A DNA stretch of 64,000 nucleotides from Pyxicephalus adspersus (Eukaryota > Chordata > Amphibia > Anura > Pyxicephalidae). This document shows, in pieces, positions 35,701 through 49,800 of this stretch. Each line of letters starts with the position of its first letter. Within the stretch, counting starts at the first letter, position 1. The notes beneath the pieces are model-generated. The model worked only from the letters and a program-made list of their open reading frames with translations. It was not told where the DNA came from and searched no databases. The DNA lies in the NCBI RefSeq assembly GCF_032062135.1, contig NC_092858.1, positions 168,577,542-168,641,541 of the forward strand, written 5' to 3'. A program made the translations under genes and the position numbers.

Positions 35701-38700
35701 AGCAAAGCTGGGAACTTCTCAGCACCCCCTCTTATGTAAGCATTTTCTAATTAACTCAAACTAAGTGTAAAAGTTTACATGAGAACGCAATGCAATTCAC
35801 TGGTGTGAATAAGTATAAGTCAAGATTCTTTTTCTGATGGCAGTTTCCAGTTAATACTTGAGTATAAGTATAATCACTCCAGTAAGTAAAAAAAAAAAAG
35901 TAACTAAACTTAATTGCCAAAATTCTTACCTGAATACATGGCTTTCCTTCTGGACTGTAGAATGAGTTTTTGTTGGTGTCCACATTGCTTCCTGGTGATT
36001 TGGACAATTCTTGCATAAGGGGGTTATCAGTCTTCACCCCCAGAAGAGACACCATACAGGGTCATGTCCGTAATGATGGACTCCAATGGGCTAGAAATAG
36101 TTGTAGGGAGTCAATTATTTATATTGTATATGGGTGGTAGGTATGGTATGGAATCACAATTGGGCTTTAATTCAAAAGATGGATTTTAATAAATAAATAA
36201 AAATGTCTGTAAAGGTTTTCTTTATGATAGTTTAGCTAAGTGTTTCTCAACCAGAGTTCCATGAAGGTTGTTGATGATTCCTTGAGCAATTAGCAGTCTG
36301 TGCCTCTCTGGTCAGTTTAGCTGACACCAATGATCTTTTTGGCTATCTGAAAGGAGGGCATTCTTTCAAATGGCCATAAATGTAAGACATATTCTTCCTA
36401 TTGACCACCATCCTAATGTACATTAGGATGGTGGTCAATAGGAAGAATATCTCTTACATTGTGATCTGTGGATGTAATAAATATAGCAGGGATTCCTTGA
36501 AGACCTGAAAGTTATTACAGAAGAAGTTTAAGAATTAGAATTAATTTAGGAATTTATTGAAGAAGAAAAACTGGTTTATCTGGTAGTAGTGGCTTGCTCA
36601 GTTACAGAAAAATTCTAGGTGAATGATAACTTTTACTAGTTTATATGAAAATCTTTATAATATTCTTGATTTTCTTCTCTGCAAGGTCCAACCAGATAAT
36701 GTTTTGGATCAACAGTATGAAAATCAGATCCGCCCCTGTATTGATCTCATTGACTCGCTGCGAGAGCTGGGTGTGGAGAAGGACTTGGGACTAGCAGCCA
36801 TTGCTGTCATCGGTGATCAGAGTTCTGGAAAAAGTTCTGTACTGGAGTCTTTATCTGGGGTGTGTCTCCCAAGAGGCACTGGTAAGGAAATCCTGTATAT
36901 TGATTATAGAAATGTATATATAGTTTTCATCCAAAAAGTGAATACTCCATAAAGATGGAGAAAAACTTCATGCTAATCACATTGTTGTATTCACATTTTC
37001 ATCTACACTGGTAAAAAATTAGGTAGCATCCAAAAAGAAATGCCATTTCGAGATGGGTAATGGGTTATGCATGGGGATTGCCAAAAATCCAATCCACCAA
37101 CACTGATCTCTGTTAGTCACTAAGGATGGCTAAGGATGGCTAATGTATGAAAAGTAGGAATTCTTGGAGTCATATCAGGAGACCAGTTAAACTTTTCTTC
37201 TGAAATACCGGAGTACAGGTAGACCATGGGTTACATATGAGATAGGGACTGTAGATATGTTCTTAAGTTGAATTTGTATGTAGGTCGGACCAGGTCCATT
37301 ATTTAAATAAATGCAATTAGGACAGATGTTTGTCTCAACATATTATTAGGCAGTGTGGTGTCAGTACTATATACTGTATACTCACTGTGGGCTAATCACA
37401 AACAAAGCTGTGCTTTGATTTAAAAAAAAGCAAGTCATGAAAACCACCCTCTTCCAAGACTCCGTCCTGCATACGAGGGAGCAGGGAAGCCCATTCGTAT
37501 CCCGGAGTCATCCATATGTTGGATATCCTTAACCCCGGGACTACCTTTAACTGTTTACAGGGGGAACTACAGAGTTCACTTTATGACCTACTGGCAGTTA
37601 TATGTTACTAAATAACTCCACAATTTTCTCCACAGGTATGATTACACGTTGTCCCTTGGAGCTCAAGTTAAAAAAGTCCCCAAAGGGTTCAGCATGGTGT
37701 GGAAAAATAAGCTATCAATTAAAAAACATAGAACTTTCCAATCCTGCTCAAGTGGAGAATGAAGTCAAGAGAGGTGAGCAACTTATACAGCTGTAGAGCA
37801 GAAGCAATACAGGTAAATGGTAACTCCTCACATACAATTAGGGGTTGATCCAAAAATCATTTTTCAGAAATGTATAAGCTGTCAAATATTTGTAAAATTT
37901 TAACAACAAAAAAGTTGTCATTGATTTCATATGTTAGACAAATAGACATTGAAACTATCAATGTAATTCAAGATATTTTACAACAAAAATGTTCATGCAA
38001 TGTACATGTAATTATAACAGTAACAAGTTCCATGAGTTCAGCAGAAGCATAGGACGTTATCAGTTTCCAAGATTTCTGGCCGGATCAACGGTAATGTTTT
38101 GCGCCCATCAAACAGGGATAACAAGACATATTCAGTGACATACTTAACGGGCCAAAATGTACCAAATATGTGTGTTCCCTTTGTATGCATGGGATTACCT
38201 ATGGCATGGAGTCTAAGTGACACCTGGCCTTTACCAGAACACCCTGCAAGGCAAGGTAAGCTGGTAACTCTAGTGGTCACCAGGCTAATTTGCTGCAGGG
38301 TCATCACCAGGTCTCCCCATCAGGGACGAGCAGGATCAGATGGTTTTGGCGAAGAGACAGCCAGCTAGCGAGTACAGGACAAGCTGGGTCTCAGTAGAAA
38401 GTGTAGAGGCAGACAGAATGGGGTCCATGATAGTGGCTGGTAGTAATCAAGGTCTAGATGGTCCAGGGTTAGGTTGCAGGTGATAATTAGGGTCAGGATT
38501 ATCCAAAGTTGGGGAAGGCAGAAAAAAAGCGACAGAGTTGGAGTAGTAGGACAGGACCAGGGCATGCTCTCTAATCCTCTCCAGGTAAGCACAATGTGCA
38601 GGGGATGCAGAGGTCAACAGAGTTCACAAAGCTAAAGAGATGCTGAGGATTCTGAAATCCTCCAAACAGAGGAGCACGCTAAAAAAAAATAGTCTCCTTC

Positions 38701-40775
38701 ATCTTTTATGCAGCACACTTTTGTGAGCAAAGGTTGAAAGACAACAAAACCTTTGTAAATGCTCATCGCAGCAGATTTCTTTCAGACACCTAAATGCTAA
38801 GGCTAACATTCTGTGTTTTTGAGGTCTAAAAACATCTATTCAGGGAGCTACTATAGCTATTGGAGGTTGTGTAGCAGTTTGCATGCTTTTACACGGCCAG
38901 AAACACCATGTAATCTCCAACAGATGAACTGAGCAGTGAAGGAATACTACAAAGGTACCGGAGTACGGGGAGGGACCTGCCATCCTGAGCAAAGTTACAG
39001 ATTCTCTTTAAAAGATGTATGAGTTGCAAAACAGAGATATACATCAACAGTGAGCAGACATGTCTTCACATAACTGAAATGTACAGTAAATAATCCATGG
39101 GAAAGCAATAGTTATTAGTAGAAAATGGAAATTTAGTTGGCAGCTAGACACCTCGTATTTGTATATTAATTACACAGTACATTTTCGAGGGCCAGATCCA
39201 TCCATTTTCTTATATAAGTTTAAATAACTGCAACTGAAGGTCTCTATTTTGATATAATTTTTTATTTCTTTTGGTTTGTAGCCCAGAAATGCATAGCTGG
39301 GTCAGGGAATGGTGTCAGTGATCAACTGATTAGCCTTGAAGTTGTGTCCCCAAATGTTCCAGATCTGACACTGATTGATCTGCCGGGACTTACCCGTGTT
39401 GCTTTGCCTAACCAGCCACCAAATATCGGGAATCAGGTTTGTCTTATGACTTCTTAAATGAATGGCCAGATATGTGTAGGAACTGTTGACGTAAACACAG
39501 CTTACAGCAGGAAAAGCCATAGCACAACTCATCTGTAAAACGTTGTTGAACATGATGATTACAGGCAGGAATACAATAAAGCCGGTTACATGTTGATACA
39601 TTTTAGGCTAGAAAAAAAACCCACTGAACTCTCATCTCTTTCTGATTTAAAGTAGTCAGACTGGCTATAAAGTATTACGTGTAATAGTACACAAAATGAT
39701 CAAAGTAACCAAATTTTCAGTTGTTTCAAAAATTTGTAAGCCGTGATAAATATTAGATAATAAAGTATCCAAAATCAAAATGAGAAATGCACATTTCTAG
39801 TAGTTACTGATATCCTGTACACTGAAAGTGATAAACAAGAGGTGAAATCACTTTGCTGTCTCCGCAGTATCCATGTCCCCAGTAAGATATGAACGCTACC
39901 ACAAGGCACCAAAACATGCCATGCAAGAGTATCCATACCACCATAGTGATTTATTTTTAACCACACATGATAGTCCTAGTATCCATACCGCCATCTAAAT
40001 TCTACCACACATGATTGTGTTAAGTATCCATACTACCTATGAGATCTGCCCTCCACCATACATGAATGTCCCAGAATCCAACGCCCTTGTGAAATCTGAA
40101 CTTTACAACACACACAGGATAGTCTCAAGTATCCATACCACCAATGGGATTTGCACTCCACCACCAAAATAAATCTGAACTCTAAACTGATACTGAACTG
40201 ATACTACACACATGACGGTCCTGAGTATCCCTAATAATAGGAAGATCTACCCTCTACCAAACATGACTGTTCTGAGAATCCATACCACTGGGGAGAGCTC
40301 TACTTTATCACATGCCCAGTCCCGTGTATCCATACCACTAATGGAATCTGCACTCCACCATACATGGTGGTCTTAGGAATCCTTGTCCCTAGTGAAATCT
40401 GAAATCTTTACCACCAGTGTGATCTGCACTTCACACACCTGATGGTCCCAAGAATAAGTACAACTAGTAAAATCTCCACTCCACTATACATGATGGTCTG
40501 AAAGATAAATATCACCAATGGGATCTCAATTATACATGATGGTCTGAGGTATTCCTACCACCAATGGGATCTGCACTCTTCACCACACATGATCATACCA
40601 ATAATCCATGTCCCTAATAAGATTTGAACTCTACCACACACAATGGTTCTGAATATCCATAATAACAGGGAGGGATATCTATACTTCATCACATGCACAA
40701 TCCCATGTATCCATACCACCAATGGGATCTGCACTCCACCATAAATGGTGATCCATGTCCCTAGTGAGATTTGAA

Positions 40776-40820
<45 letters not shown>

Positions 40821-43800
40821 ATGTAGCCCTAGTGTATACCACCAGTGAGATCTGCACTTTACCACACACTTGATGGTCTCACAAATCTATACAACTAGTA
40901 AAATCTGCACTTAACCACACGTTGGTCCTATCAGTGAGATCAGCACTCCACCATATATATCAGTGATCCCCAACCTTTTGGAATTTGCGGACCATTAAAT
41001 GCACAGACTCCGGACCGCGCATGCGTAGGAAACCGTGTGTCACTTAAATGGTAGAAAACTTCCGCCAGAGTGATGTCATGATGCCAGAATCCACCCACTC
41101 TCCCATAGCATGTCTGAGCCTGCGATGGAAGAGTAGTGTCCAGAGACACAACCCTCCAATCGCCCTGAGCCTGTAATACGTATCAGAGACATGGTCTGTG
41201 GCTCTGGCAAGTGCACCCCTGCTGGGGGGTGCACCGGCCAGAGGAGCGCACTACTTGTCAGACCACCGTAACTCACTAGTGGGTTGGGGACCCCTGATAT
41301 ATATAACAGTCCATAAACATGACATAAAAGAGATGGGACAACCAGACTGGCTAAAAGTGTTCCAATGTAAATTCTGCTCAGGTTTAGCAGAAAAATGATT
41401 GTTCAAAATTAAAAGTAGGACTAGAGAACAAACTAATTTAGAGGGAGACAATAAAATGATCTGTTTTGTAGTAAAGATGGCATGAACTCAAGACTTTAAC
41501 TTCCAAACAAACATGTTTGGTTATGTTAACCTAAAAAATTGTTGCTTTTATGCAGATTAGGCAGATGATTATCAAGTACATTACCAAGCAGGAAACCATT
41601 AATCTGGTAGTGGTCCCCAGTAATGTGGACATTGCAACCACTGAAGCTCTGGAACTAGCAAAACAAGTGGACCCCAAAGGAAAACGAACACTAGGTATGT
41701 AGATAGCTATGCAATTTTTTCAGTTTAATTAGATTCAAAAAATTCTTCCAGACAATAGAATTGTACATACTGTATCTAAACTTAGTATAAAGGTTAGCTG
41801 TGCACAAAGGCTTACCCTGCTTAATAGTATAGATCTTCCTCTTGCATTTCGGTCATTCAAGAACTACAGAGGTGCTAAAGTAGTAATTAGTCTGTGATCA
41901 GTCAATGACAGGTACGACAATGGGGGTAATCTGCTGAGCTGGGTAAGTACAACTAGCTGAAGGCTCAGACTGGTTACTTGGAAATCTAATCCAATCCAAC
42001 TTCATAATACTTATTTCTGCTGGATAGTACAACTCCTGTTGTACTTTTTGCCTGCTTCAGATATGAGATGTGTAGGTCCAATATGCATTTATGCCCCCTG
42101 GCCACTTGGCTATACAAAGCGATCTCTACGTGACCAAGGTGCCAACAGCCATAGAGCTCCTATTTGAAGTAGGAATTGTACTGTTCAACAGAAATAAAGA
42201 GAACTGGCTGCCGTACAGTGGCTATTTACCAGAAAAGTTAGACTCAGCTTTGCACAGGTAGACCAAATTAGGTTGGTAAGATAATATATCCTTTTGCATC
42301 TCCCTACACAGCTATTCTGACTAAGCCAGACCTGGTTGACAAAGGATCAGAGAAGGAGGTTGTTAGTGTGGTGAAAAACTTGGCCTACCCACTTAAGAAA
42401 GGCTATATGATTGTGAAGTGTCGTGGGCAAAGTGAAATCCAGAACAATCTTTCCTTGGAAGATGCCATAAATAATGAAAAGACTTTCTTTGAAAACCACG
42501 AACATTTCAGGTAGTGTTGTTAACATCCTAGCTGTCCATGGTTTGACTTGCCCTTATTTTTGATACTTTAAAAAAACAGTGTTTAATAAACTTAAACTAA
42601 ACTTGTGATGCTCACCTACACCTATAGCGTCGCATGGAGCCACCATTTCCCCTCTTTTGGTCTTCCTGGAGATGGTCTTTGGGCATCTTAATTAGCCGGG
42701 CCAGGATGATGTAACTACTATGTAGGCGCATGGGAGTTCATTCCCAGAAAATACAAGGGAAGCCAGGATTGCTGGGTTTGCCTAGTATCCAACGCTGAGC
42801 TGCATATATGCAAAAATTGAAAACTGCACACCAATCCAGCAGATAAGATCAGGTATTGCAAAAGGGACATCGCCTCTCCCTTCCTGCAATACCCACTTGC
42901 CTGAATTGCTAATGTTCAAAGTGTGACTTTTACCAATTTTAAAGAACACTCTTAAAGTGTGTGTATAGATATCTATTTTTCCTGTGACCACTGGGAACTG
43001 AAAGTGAGGGGAAAATCAAGCATTTTGAGTTGTCATTGATATTTGTGGACGTTTCTAGTAACCACTGTCTTATTATGGAATTTCCCTTGCTTTCTAACAA
43101 TTTCCTTTTTGTCTTGGACAATAAGTGAAGGAAATCAGTACAATGAGAAAACCAGACTACCTGAACTCTATGTAAAAAATAGTTTTGCTTTGAATTTAAT
43201 GTACTTTTTAGTATTGGAATTCTTTTTCCCATATAGAGTTCTTTTACAAGATGATTGTGCTACAGTCCCTACACTGGCGAAAAAACTGACCAAGGAACTG
43301 GTGAAACATATTCACGTAAGTCATCTGTTTGCAATAATACATATTATGGGATGATGTACAGCCTAAGGTGCTCCTGAAATATATTTTTCCCTGCACAGAA
43401 AATCCTTTAGAATGAGATAATCTGTTCAGGGCACATTTATTTTGTGGCCCAATCAGTCCTGTGCAAATCTGCAATACTCATGTCAGTGGAGTGCATTTGC
43501 CTCCTGGACTAATAACAGGTTGGGCTGGTAGCCCTGAACAGACATACTTCACAGAATAAAAAAGCAGTTATACTCCATACCCCATTTCCAGTGCTGTCTC
43601 CTGCAGACTTACCTGCTTCTCAGTACAACTTAGGGGTTGAATGGTGCCCACCATTGGAGCTTTGCATGTGAGAATGCTGGGAGGAAGGTGCCGTATTATT
43701 TTGCTTTAGTTTTTTTTCTTTTTTCTGCAGAAAACATTGCCCACACTAGAGGAAAAGATTAAAACAAACTTAAAAGATGCAGAAGACAAGTTAAACCTGA

Positions 43801-46800
43801 TTGGCACAAGTATCCCTGACACTAAAACAGAGAAACTTACATTTTTAATAGAGGTAAGAGACAAAACATCAAGTAAGTCATATAAAATGTGTTACTGCAA
43901 AGCATTTAGATATAGCAAAAAAAAAAGAGTATGTATTTGCCGATACCAAGATTTTTGAATCTATAGGTCTAATAATAAATAAATAATCTTTATTTCACAT
44001 ACAAATAAATACATGGACATAATGCCTAAAGAAACACTGCAGAGTGCTTGTTTTACATGCAACCCCTACTATATATATATATATATATATAATCAGACAT
44101 ATATATATTATATATAATCCCGTCTGAGCAACAATTTGTGTAATTGATGTTATCTTTCTTTTGATTGGTCAGTGGAAGGATAATGGTGAATACCCAAGGG
44201 ATAAGGTTGGTGGGGTTGCCAAGCCTTAGGATTAAACACTAAAGAAAGAAAAGAAGAGAAGAGAGGAAACGGCTTTTTTGTGGCAACACTTCAATAAAAC
44301 GTGCTTTACTAATTGATGGACTCCTAAGTTATACATGGTCCACCTGTGCTCAAAACATAGTGATACAGATATATTGCAACACCAATGTACAACACCAATC
44401 ATGAAAACACCAACAAACTGGCAAGGAAGCAAGTAGGTGAAACGCGCCAGGCTATTGAGACAAAAAGCAAAAAGTTTCTATGATCCCAATGTGACATTGT
44501 AAAGTTGCAATGTATCTGTATCACTTTTTTTGAGCACAAGTGGACCATGTATAACTTAGGAGTCCATCATTCAGTAAAGCACGTTTGATTAAAGTGTTGC
44601 CACAAGAAAGCTGTTTCCTCTCTTCTTTTCTTTCTTGATTGGTCAGTGTCAAGCAGGAGAGTTTGGACCTCTCTTGATGCCTTTTCTAGACAACTAGTTT
44701 GCCTCTTCAGGAAAAAATGATGAAAACTATTCATATAGAATGTTAACCTCCAACAAAGGGCCAACATTCACATATATACCTCATTTACTTCACTAAGTAA
44801 ATTATCCCTTGAAGCATGATATTTCATTCTGCACATTGAACAGCCTAAATCCTTTGGTATCACTGGGTTTTGGACTTTGATCATACAGCATTTGTCAAAA
44901 AAAAAAAAACCTTGACAAGTAAACAGGGGTCTCTATTTATAAAACAGAGAATCAGACATTTCCTCAATCATTCCACCATGAAAATCTTCCATGTCTGTGT
45001 ATTTCAATAACAGTAATTGATTCCCACCAGGGAATGTATGAGGGAATGTCAGATTCCCTATTTTATTGATGGAGCTCAAGGTGTACTTCATATGCCCTGT
45101 TCTTCCTGGTGCTGCTGCACAAAACAAAAACTTGAAGCTGATTTCTGGAACACAGTTTAGAAGCATGAAGTCAGAAAATACAAAGTAACAACATTATTGT
45201 TGTATTGTATTATCTCTGTTTCATTTATATGCAAATTGAGCATCATTACAAAAATAAATAAAATTGACAAAAAAGGTTGGGGTTAGCCTTATCACAGAGT
45301 GAAGTTCTCCTTGAAAATTATTAGCACCATTACTACCATTACTGTGCCTCTCATGGATCATAAAATGTATGGAGACGATGAACTAATGTTTGTATGATGT
45401 GGGTTTTTCTTGTTGTCCCCAACAGAAAATTAGGCAGTTTAGTAAAGAAATCGTCCAAGCTACCCAAGCTGAAGAGGAGGTCACCAAAGGAAATCTAAAA
45501 CTTTTTAGGGAAATCCGTAATTGCTTTAACCAGTGGGAGCTTACACTGAGCAGCTTGGTTCACCATTGTAAGTAATGCTGAAAATAATCACATTCATTTA
45601 CACATTTTCTGCAGCAGAATGATGGGCAGTAAAATAGGGTATCCAATTTAAAAAAAAAAACATGTTCTACAAAGCAATAGGTAAAATTTATTGTCTCCCT
45701 GCTCAAATGTTCATTGACTTTAGGTTAGGTTTAGGTTTTTTTTTGGGTTGTCGTACTGGAGTGCAGGTAAAGCCAGTATGAAGCACTTCAGACCTGCACA
45801 TGGAATGGTCGGATGGCGGTCATTGGATGCTTCCCTAACTAAAACTACTCCTTTGCTTACCCCAAGAATACGAAACACCTGCTTGTTTTGGTTGGCCTAT
45901 ATCCATAAGGAGTATTGTAGTAATGTAGTGGTGGAAGATGCAGATATTCAACACTTCCAGAAGTGTCAAACACAACCAGAAGAGATAAATATTCACACTT
46001 TGTGTTCTTGTTGGAAAGTTTAGTGTTCCCATTGGCGGTTGCCATAAGAATCCAGTAAACCCTATATATCTGTCAGCTTTATACTGCCCCCCTTTTACTT
46101 TGTACCAACTTTTTTTTGCCCACCCCCTTAGTATGTCCCATTTTTTCATGGTCTTGGTATTATGCCCCAACTGTTCAGTACCCCTGTAATCTGACCCAAC
46201 TTTTCAGTAACTACCCAAAAACAGCCAGGTGATTAATCCAAAGTGCCAGGCAGTGCACCCGGATAAAAAGGAGCCGGGGAGAATACTGTAAGGGAGATGT
46301 TCTTTAAAATTTCCTTATATCACATGAATAAGCTCTAATTAAAAAATAAAAGGGCATTGTCAATGGGCATGGCATGAAGATTGCCTACAGAGAGTTGGCA
46401 ACCAAAAATGTATTTATTGTTATGATATACTATACATAGAAGTCAACAATCTGACATCAGCCTTGTTCTGGAAAATTCTCTAATTGTTCCTTACTATTTC
46501 AGTCCCAGATGAAATAAAGAAGGACATTGACCTCTATCAGAATCAGTACCGAGGACGGGAGATGACCGGGTTTATCAGCTTCAGAACATTTCGAAATATT
46601 GCAAGGAAGCAAATACAGATGTATGAAGATCCAGCAATTGTGAAGCTAAAAAAAATAACGGGTGAGTATAAAATCACACCAATGATCGCAGACCATAACT
46701 TTGGGAGTAAGTTTAGTGGAGACTAATCTTGGAAAGTTACCCCTTTAAGACTTTTTATTTCGCCAACTCCAGAGAAATTAGAGGTTCTTCCTTCCCAAGG

Positions 46801-49800
46801 GATAGTCACCTTTAGTAACAGACCTCAAATGCAAACCCCAGTAATAAATGCTGAGTGGTGACCCCCAGTACAAACTTCAGTGAAAACCCCCAGTGACATT
46901 CCTCAGTACAGACTTCCAAACAGACCTCTGTACATACCCAAATGACAGACCTCAGTACAAATTCCAAGTGCAGACCCCCAGGCATACTGCAGTAACTACC
47001 CCCAGGCAGACCTCAGTGGAAACCCCCACGGACAAGACGCAGTGCATACCCCACTGACAGGCCCTAGTGCATATCCTAACTGCCTGGCTGCAGTGCATAC
47101 CTACACAGACAAGCCTCGGTGCTGACCTCCCCAGTGTTTTCCACAGGATATCTCAGTGTCTGAGTTGTCTTGGAAATGTTAAGAAGTCTGCAGTGTTAGC
47201 TCCAAGAACCAATGCTACAAGGTGACTACGAGTAGTTGGTAAGTATTCTAGTCCATGAACAATAATTGCCATTTTGTGTAGCCTTGTTGAATAATAAGGG
47301 TTTTGACTCCGGGGATAAAATGCAGGTGATTGACCTGGAGTTGGCACCTGTGGCCCAAGTTTATATATTACTGCATAGAGCTGCTTACAAGGAATGCCTA
47401 CAAACTCTAATTTTTGTATTTTACTTTTTCTAGAGATGGTCCAATCATCCTTTAGTAACATTGCTCTAAAGTGCTTTTTGCAATTTCCCAACCTCTGCAG
47501 AACTGCCAAGGTAGGTTCCACGTCTCAACTTTTCATTGAACTGCTATAGTTAAAACCCAGTTCTAGCTAAGTATGTAAACCCTAAAATGGGTCATGATGC
47601 CCAATGCACATTTTTCCTAAATCAGATCAAATTTATTTCAAAATGTCTTATTAGGAGATTTCACTAATACCAGCTACAGTTACAGGTTGAAAATGCTAAG
47701 CTGGAGCTTTATAATTGTTTTGTAATGTCAGCTCCCCAAGCAAGACTGGAGATGATGGAGCCATGTTTCTCAACCTTTATAACATGGGGGAACGCTTGAA
47801 ATAATTTTCAGCTTTAATTACTATTGCCACAGCTCGCACTATATTAGTGTAGTGATCAGTAGGAAGAATACCTCCCACATTGTTGGCCAGTGGAAAGAAT
47901 ATCACAAATAGTCAAAAAGATCATTAATGTCAGTGTCAACTGACCTGAGGGGAGAATAATGGTATTCGCAATGGACTTCCATTATTAGATTGTTAGGTTC
48001 CAGAAAATTCATAATTACAATTCTTGTTGATGAATTTGTATACATGAAGTTGGGAATCTCTTGCCTGCAGAATGGTAGGCTCAGGGGTTCCTAGAATACT
48101 AGATTTCCAAATACTAGAAGGTTTTCCATAATCAGGCAGCAACACAAATTCAAGCATCAGGAAAATTACGAAGAGTCCAGTGTACCTAGCTTGTATCGTC
48201 TCTATATATTTCCATATTGGTTTTTCAAATTTGACTGCAGCCTGTCTAGAATATGGTAAAAGTTTTATAGGTTAATCATATTTTCTTGCTTTTTCAAGGG
48301 TAAAATTGACAATCTCTGTAGACTGCAGCAAAAAGAGGCTGAAAAACAAATCCAGACTCAGTTCAAATTAGAGAAAATTATCTATTGTCAGGATACTTTT
48401 TATGGTGCATCCCTGAAGGAGGCTCGAACAAAAGCCACAGAGAAAAGTTTGTCAGTAAAGCCGGCCCCCATTTATTCATTCAAATTTCCAAATACATTTC
48501 TATGTGAAAGGAAAAGTGAACTTGATGCATGGAAGCAACTGATACCTGTAGCACAGCCCAGCCAGGTCCAGTTATCAATTGATGAAATGTCCTTCCATAT
48601 CCAGGCATATTTCAAGGTAAGTTTGTTTGGCATGGTAAAGGGACTTTTAAAACAACTTATATTTGGGCTTATGGAAAATTGTGCCTTAAATGATTACAAT
48701 TCTGCAATTTTGCCTATGAAAAATTTACATTAGGTACATTAAAGGACAGATAGATATCCACCAGCTTTCCATTGCACTGCATTTCTGCACAGATCATGGC
48801 CTGTTGCATTTAAAAATAGTTGGGCCATGGTATGTATCCAGGGGAAGGAGTATTTATTGAATAGAAAAACCTCTGTCATTGGAAGAGAGAAGAGCACGTA
48901 GGGCAAATTTAAACCCTACATGGGGCTAATTGAAACCCTTCATAGCTTAGTCTGCACAACTATAACCAATTGAGACTGGATATTCATATTCTAACATGGA
49001 ATAGTAAAAAAAACTGAATTGTTGTTCATCATCTAGAACAAGGTGCCACCGATTTTAAGCCTGCTAGGGTATCAAAAGACAGCTATAGAATAAAAAAAGC
49101 TATTAAAAAAGCTATACTTATATTATTCACATTCAAACCAGAGATTCCTTCTGCATTCTTCAGTCCACTTCTCCTATGCACAGGCTATGACTGAACAGGC
49201 TTTGTTTTATGGTCCCCAAAAGCAGAGAGGGGCAACTGTTTAATCAGGAACTGGTAAAAAGGTGCTCATATTGGCTGCCATATGGTACCTTGAAAGAAAG
49301 CGCCTATGTCATTTGTAAGACTTTTTACCTAATTGTGTTTATTTTTTCTCACTCTACCCATTGTAGGCCTTGTTTCACCCATTTTGTCCAATATCAGTTC
49401 TGTAAGTTGAACTAAAGTTAAAGTTTAAATAAAGTTCACCCTAAAGTTGTCGTCCAAGACAGGTAGTGTGGTAGGCCAGGATCAATGGGTCTTGCATTGT
49501 GATTAGTGGGTTTAGATATATGAGGGCTGTACCTTGCCTAAAAATACCAATTTGACATCCATGCTCCAATTTTTTTCCCCTCAGACTGCAACATCCCGTC
49601 TGGCGAATCAAATCCCCCTTATTATTCAGCACTATGTCCTATTCGAGGTCGCTGACCAGCTTCAGGCTCAAATGATGCAGCTGATCCAGGATAAGGAGAA
49701 CTTAGATGTGCTTCTACAGGAGAATGAAGATATAAGAAAACAGAGGAAGAACTTGAAGGACAGCATCAACCGTCTTAATGCTGCCCAACAGCGGATAGCT

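Noticed and set aside
35756..36055. 99-codon minus-strand frame next to the mariner
   Set aside because: Considered as an extension of the transposon, but no mariner similarity and a poly-Phe run from a low-complexity tract.
47153..47521. 122-codon minus-strand open frame
   Set aside because: Antisense shadow over an Mx B exon (47434-47510) and its intron.
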